A DNA stretch of 64,000 nt from Arthrobacter sp. ISL-5 (GTDB lineage Bacteria > Actinomycetota > Actinomycetes > Actinomycetales > Micrococcaceae). This document shows positions 61,539 to 64,000 of this stretch, one piece after another (position 1 is the first letter of the stretch; every line of letters begins with the position of its first letter). The notes under the pieces are model-generated. The model did no database searches and had not been told where the DNA came from. It saw only the letters and a list, made by a program, of their open reading frames with translations. The position numbers and the translations under genes were made by a program. The DNA lies in assembly GCF_018613835.1 (NCBI RefSeq), contig NZ_JAGGPM010000017.1, positions 62,655 to 126,654 of the forward strand. Reading direction: 5' to 3'.

Positions 61539-62213
61539 GTGACTCAAACGCCCGGGACCCCAGCAGAACCCCAACGAGCCGCGGAGGAAACGCCCGAGCC
61601 AAAGCCGGAGGTCGGCGTCGGGCCCTGGGAAGGCGAGTGGCCGCAGGGCGAGCATTGGGACCCGGACCTCCTGTCGGACGGCGACCGGCGCAACGTGGTG
61701 GACAAATACCGCTACTGGAAGCACGACGCGATCGTGACGGACCTCGATTCCAAACGCCACGAATTCCACATCGCCATCGAAAACTGGCAGCACGACCTCA
61801 ACATCGGCACCGTGGTGCGAACCGCCAATGCGTTCCTCGCCAAAGAGGTGCACATCATCGGACGACGCCGGTGGAACCGCCGCGGGGCAATGGTCACCGA
61901 CCGCTACCAGCACGTCCGCTACCACCCCACCGTGGACGATTTCGTCGCGTGGGCGCAGGGGGAGGGGCTGGCGATCATCGGAATCGACATCTTCCCGGAC
62001 TCGGTGCCGCTGGAAACGTATGAACTGCCACGGAAATGCGTTCTTGTCTTCGGCCAGGAAGGCCCGGGCCTGACCCCGGAGGTGCATGAAGCTGCGGAGG
62101 CCACGTTGTCGATCGAACAGTTCGGTTCCACGCGTTCCATCAACGCAGGCTCTGCAGCGGCGATTGCCATGCACGCGTGGGTGCGCCGCCACGTCTTCGG
62201 CCAGCACGTGTAG
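61539..62213 (+). CDS. TrmH/SpoU-type RNA 2'-O-methyltransferase
   Basis: A 224-residue SPOUT-class methyltransferase. Motif 1 NIGTVVRTANAFLAKEVHIIG, motif 2 CVLVFGQEGPGLTPEV, and motif 3 FGSTRSINAGSAAAIAMHAW, which forms the trefoil knot binding S-adenosylmethionine, are complete. A 60-residue polar N-terminal part (Pro/Glu-rich) precedes it. The exact tRNA or rRNA position is not known. GTG start directly after gagggg. Confidence 0.88.
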   Translation: MTQTPGTPAEPQRAAEETPEPKPEVGVGPWEGEWPQGEHWDPDLLSDGDRRNVVDKYRYWKHDAIVTDLDSKRHEFHIAIENWQHDLNIGTVVRTANAFLAKEVHIIGRRRWNRRGAMVTDRYQHVRYHPTVDDFVAWAQGEGLAIIGIDIFPDSVPLETYELPRKCVLVFGQEGPGLTPEVHEAAEATLSIEQFGSTRSINAGSAAAIAMHAWVRRHVFGQHV

Positions 62214-62381
62214 CGGATATCCGTCCGCCGGGCCGGAACAACCGGACCGGAACAAAGTGTTACCCGGCCGCGTGACCCGAAACACTGCCACGGCGCAGAA
62301 CTGGCTAGGATGGTTCGTAGCCGACGAGGTTCACTCCAGGGTCCACACAACCCGCAGACGAAATTCACTTTAGGAGTCAGC

Positions 62382-63401
<1,020 letters not shown>

Positions 63402-63403
63402 GC

Positions 63404-63826
63404 ATGTCCGACGAGTTCCGCAGGAACCTGATGGGTCCCGAGCCGACGCTCCTGCCTGCCGAGACCGAGGTCTACGCGCAGCTGGACGCGGGCCAGGAAG
63501 CCCTGGACCTGGTGGAGAAGCACCCCACATCCTCACTGCTGTGGGCTGTGCTGGCCGAGGAAGCCTGGGCGGACGGACGCACCATCGACTCCTACGCCTA
63601 CGCCCGCGTGGGCTACCACCGCGGCCTGGACTCGCTCCGCCGCAACGGCTGGCGGGGCGTCGGGCCCATCCCGTGGGAGCACGAGCCTAACCGCGGTTTC
63701 CTACGTGCGCTCTACTCACTGGGACGTGCCTCGGCGGCCATCAATGAGGCCGAGGAACCGGAGCGGATTGAGAAGTTCCTCAATGACTCCGATCCCTCCG
63801 CCAAAGCGGCCATCGAAGCCAAGTAA
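63404..63826 (+). CDS. DUF3151 protein
   Basis: A 140-residue soluble protein with the DUF3151 pattern: NLMGPEPTLLPAETEV, HPTSSLLWAVLAEEAW, and YARVGYHRGLDSLRRNGWRGVGPIPWEHEPNRGFLRALYSLGRASAAIN. The family is actinobacterial and of unknown role. Directly coupled to fba, so probably co-translated. Full length. Confidence 0.9.
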   Translation: MSDEFRRNLMGPEPTLLPAETEVYAQLDAGQEALDLVEKHPTSSLLWAVLAEEAWADGRTIDSYAYARVGYHRGLDSLRRNGWRGVGPIPWEHEPNRGFLRALYSLGRASAAINEAEEPERIEKFLNDSDPSAKAAIEAK

Positions 63827-63835
63827 CCGCACCAC

Positions 63836-63884
63836 ATAACGACGTCGGCCCCTCACCAAAAAGGTGAGGGGCCGACGTCGTTAT
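63836..63884. terminator. Terminator after the fba operon
   Basis: A 22-bp perfect stem (ataacgacgtcggcccctca and on) with an AAAAA loop and a T-containing tail, 10 bp after the DUF3151 stop. It stands between convergent genes. Confidence 0.9.
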
Positions 63885-63949
63885 TTGTGGTGGGCCCACG
63901 ACTGCCGGGTTCCCTGACCGAGCTTGCGAGGTTAGGGGGCAGGTGGGGA

Positions 63950-64000
63950 CTAGCTGGCGGCCTTCGCCAGGCCCGTGCGGGCCATGGCGTCCAGGTACAC
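63950..64000 (-). CDS. 3' end of a gene that runs off the window
   Basis: The last 51 bases on the minus strand read VYLDAMARTGLAKAAS then a stop. Only 16 residues are visible, too few to name the gene. The position convergent to the fba terminator and the open frame to the edge support a real coding end. Confidence 0.5.
   Translation of the reverse strand: MYLDAMARTGLAKAAS

Noticed and set aside
63950..64000. Naming the gene cut by the right edge from its position next to fba.
   Set aside because: Sixteen residues are too few, and gene order after fba varies among relatives.

Overview
The window is high-GC actinobacterial DNA. Its gene content (GTG and TTG starts, many 4-bp stop/start overlaps, an Asp23/AmaP operon, an HbpS-type heme-binding protein beside a NarL-class sensor kinase, class II fba followed by a DUF3151 gene, ANTAR regulators, several LacI-controlled sugar ABC importers) fits a soil Micrococcaceae of the Arthrobacter/Pseudarthrobacter type. 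This is an inference from gene families; no 16S rRNA or tRNA gene is present. Nothing suggests a prophage, integrase, insertion sequence or CRISPR array, so this reads as ordinary chromosome with catabolic islands.

Layout. 1-1.0 kb: 3' end of a secreted GH68 levansucrase. 1.2-4.6 kb: a small lipoprotein behind a pair of 14-bp palindromes, a five-gene overlapping Asp23/Gls24-AmaP envelope-stress operon, and a repetitive LEA-like protein. 4.8-11.6 kb: an alpha-glucoside locus (GH13 alpha-glucosidase, divergent three-component ABC importer without its own ATPase, LacI regulator). 11.6-13.4 kb: an unrecognised protein and exonuclease III. 13.5-18.8 kb: valine/isobutyrate catabolism (mmsA, 3-hydroxyisobutyryl-CoA hydrolase, mmsB, enoyl-CoA hydratase) followed by a degenerate CPBP membrane protein. 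18.9-21.0 kb: small regulators (ArsR, DUF1508, PAS-ANTAR). 21.2-23.5 kb: PadR-DUF1048-ABC export cassette. 23.6-27.3 kb: acyl-CoA synthetase plus MarR, divergent from an acyl-CoA dehydrogenase. 27.3-32.1 kb: DinB-like gene between two REPIN-like elements, a cold-shock gene, a large PEP-synthase/rifampin-phosphotransferase-like protein, and a monooxygenase-fold protein. 32.2-35.6 kb: a SenS/SenR/HbpS-like system whose response regulator carries a frameshift exactly at the phospho-acceptor codon, and an ankyrin lipoprotein. 35.7-39.4 kb: thiolase and 3-oxoacid CoA-transferase genes divergent from an IclR regulator. 39.4-42.3 kb: SDR, quinone reductase and nadE. 42.3-56.0 kb: a hexuronate/glucuronide locus. 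56.1-64.0 kb: flavin monooxygenase, pyrE, GAF-ANTAR and STAS genes, a Tat-type hydrolase, a NagD-type phosphatase, a SPOUT methyltransferase, fba and DUF3151.

The most coherent system is 42.3-56.0 kb. A lipoprotein binding protein and two permeases import a sugar; two xylose-isomerase-like TIM-barrel proteins and a Gfo/Idh/MocA dehydrogenase follow in overlapping order; then uxaC, uxuB and manD convert D-glucuronate to 2-keto-3-deoxygluconate, with a gluconate kinase last. Two near-identical 26-bp compound operators, one before the importer and one before uxaC, tie the two halves together, and related sites form an inverted repeat upstream of the second LacI gene. There is no glycosidase in this locus, so oxidation-based cleavage of an imported glucuronide by the dehydrogenase/TIM-barrel trio is a testable idea. 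The second notable item is the apparent loss of the SenR-like regulator beside an intact kinase and heme-binding protein.
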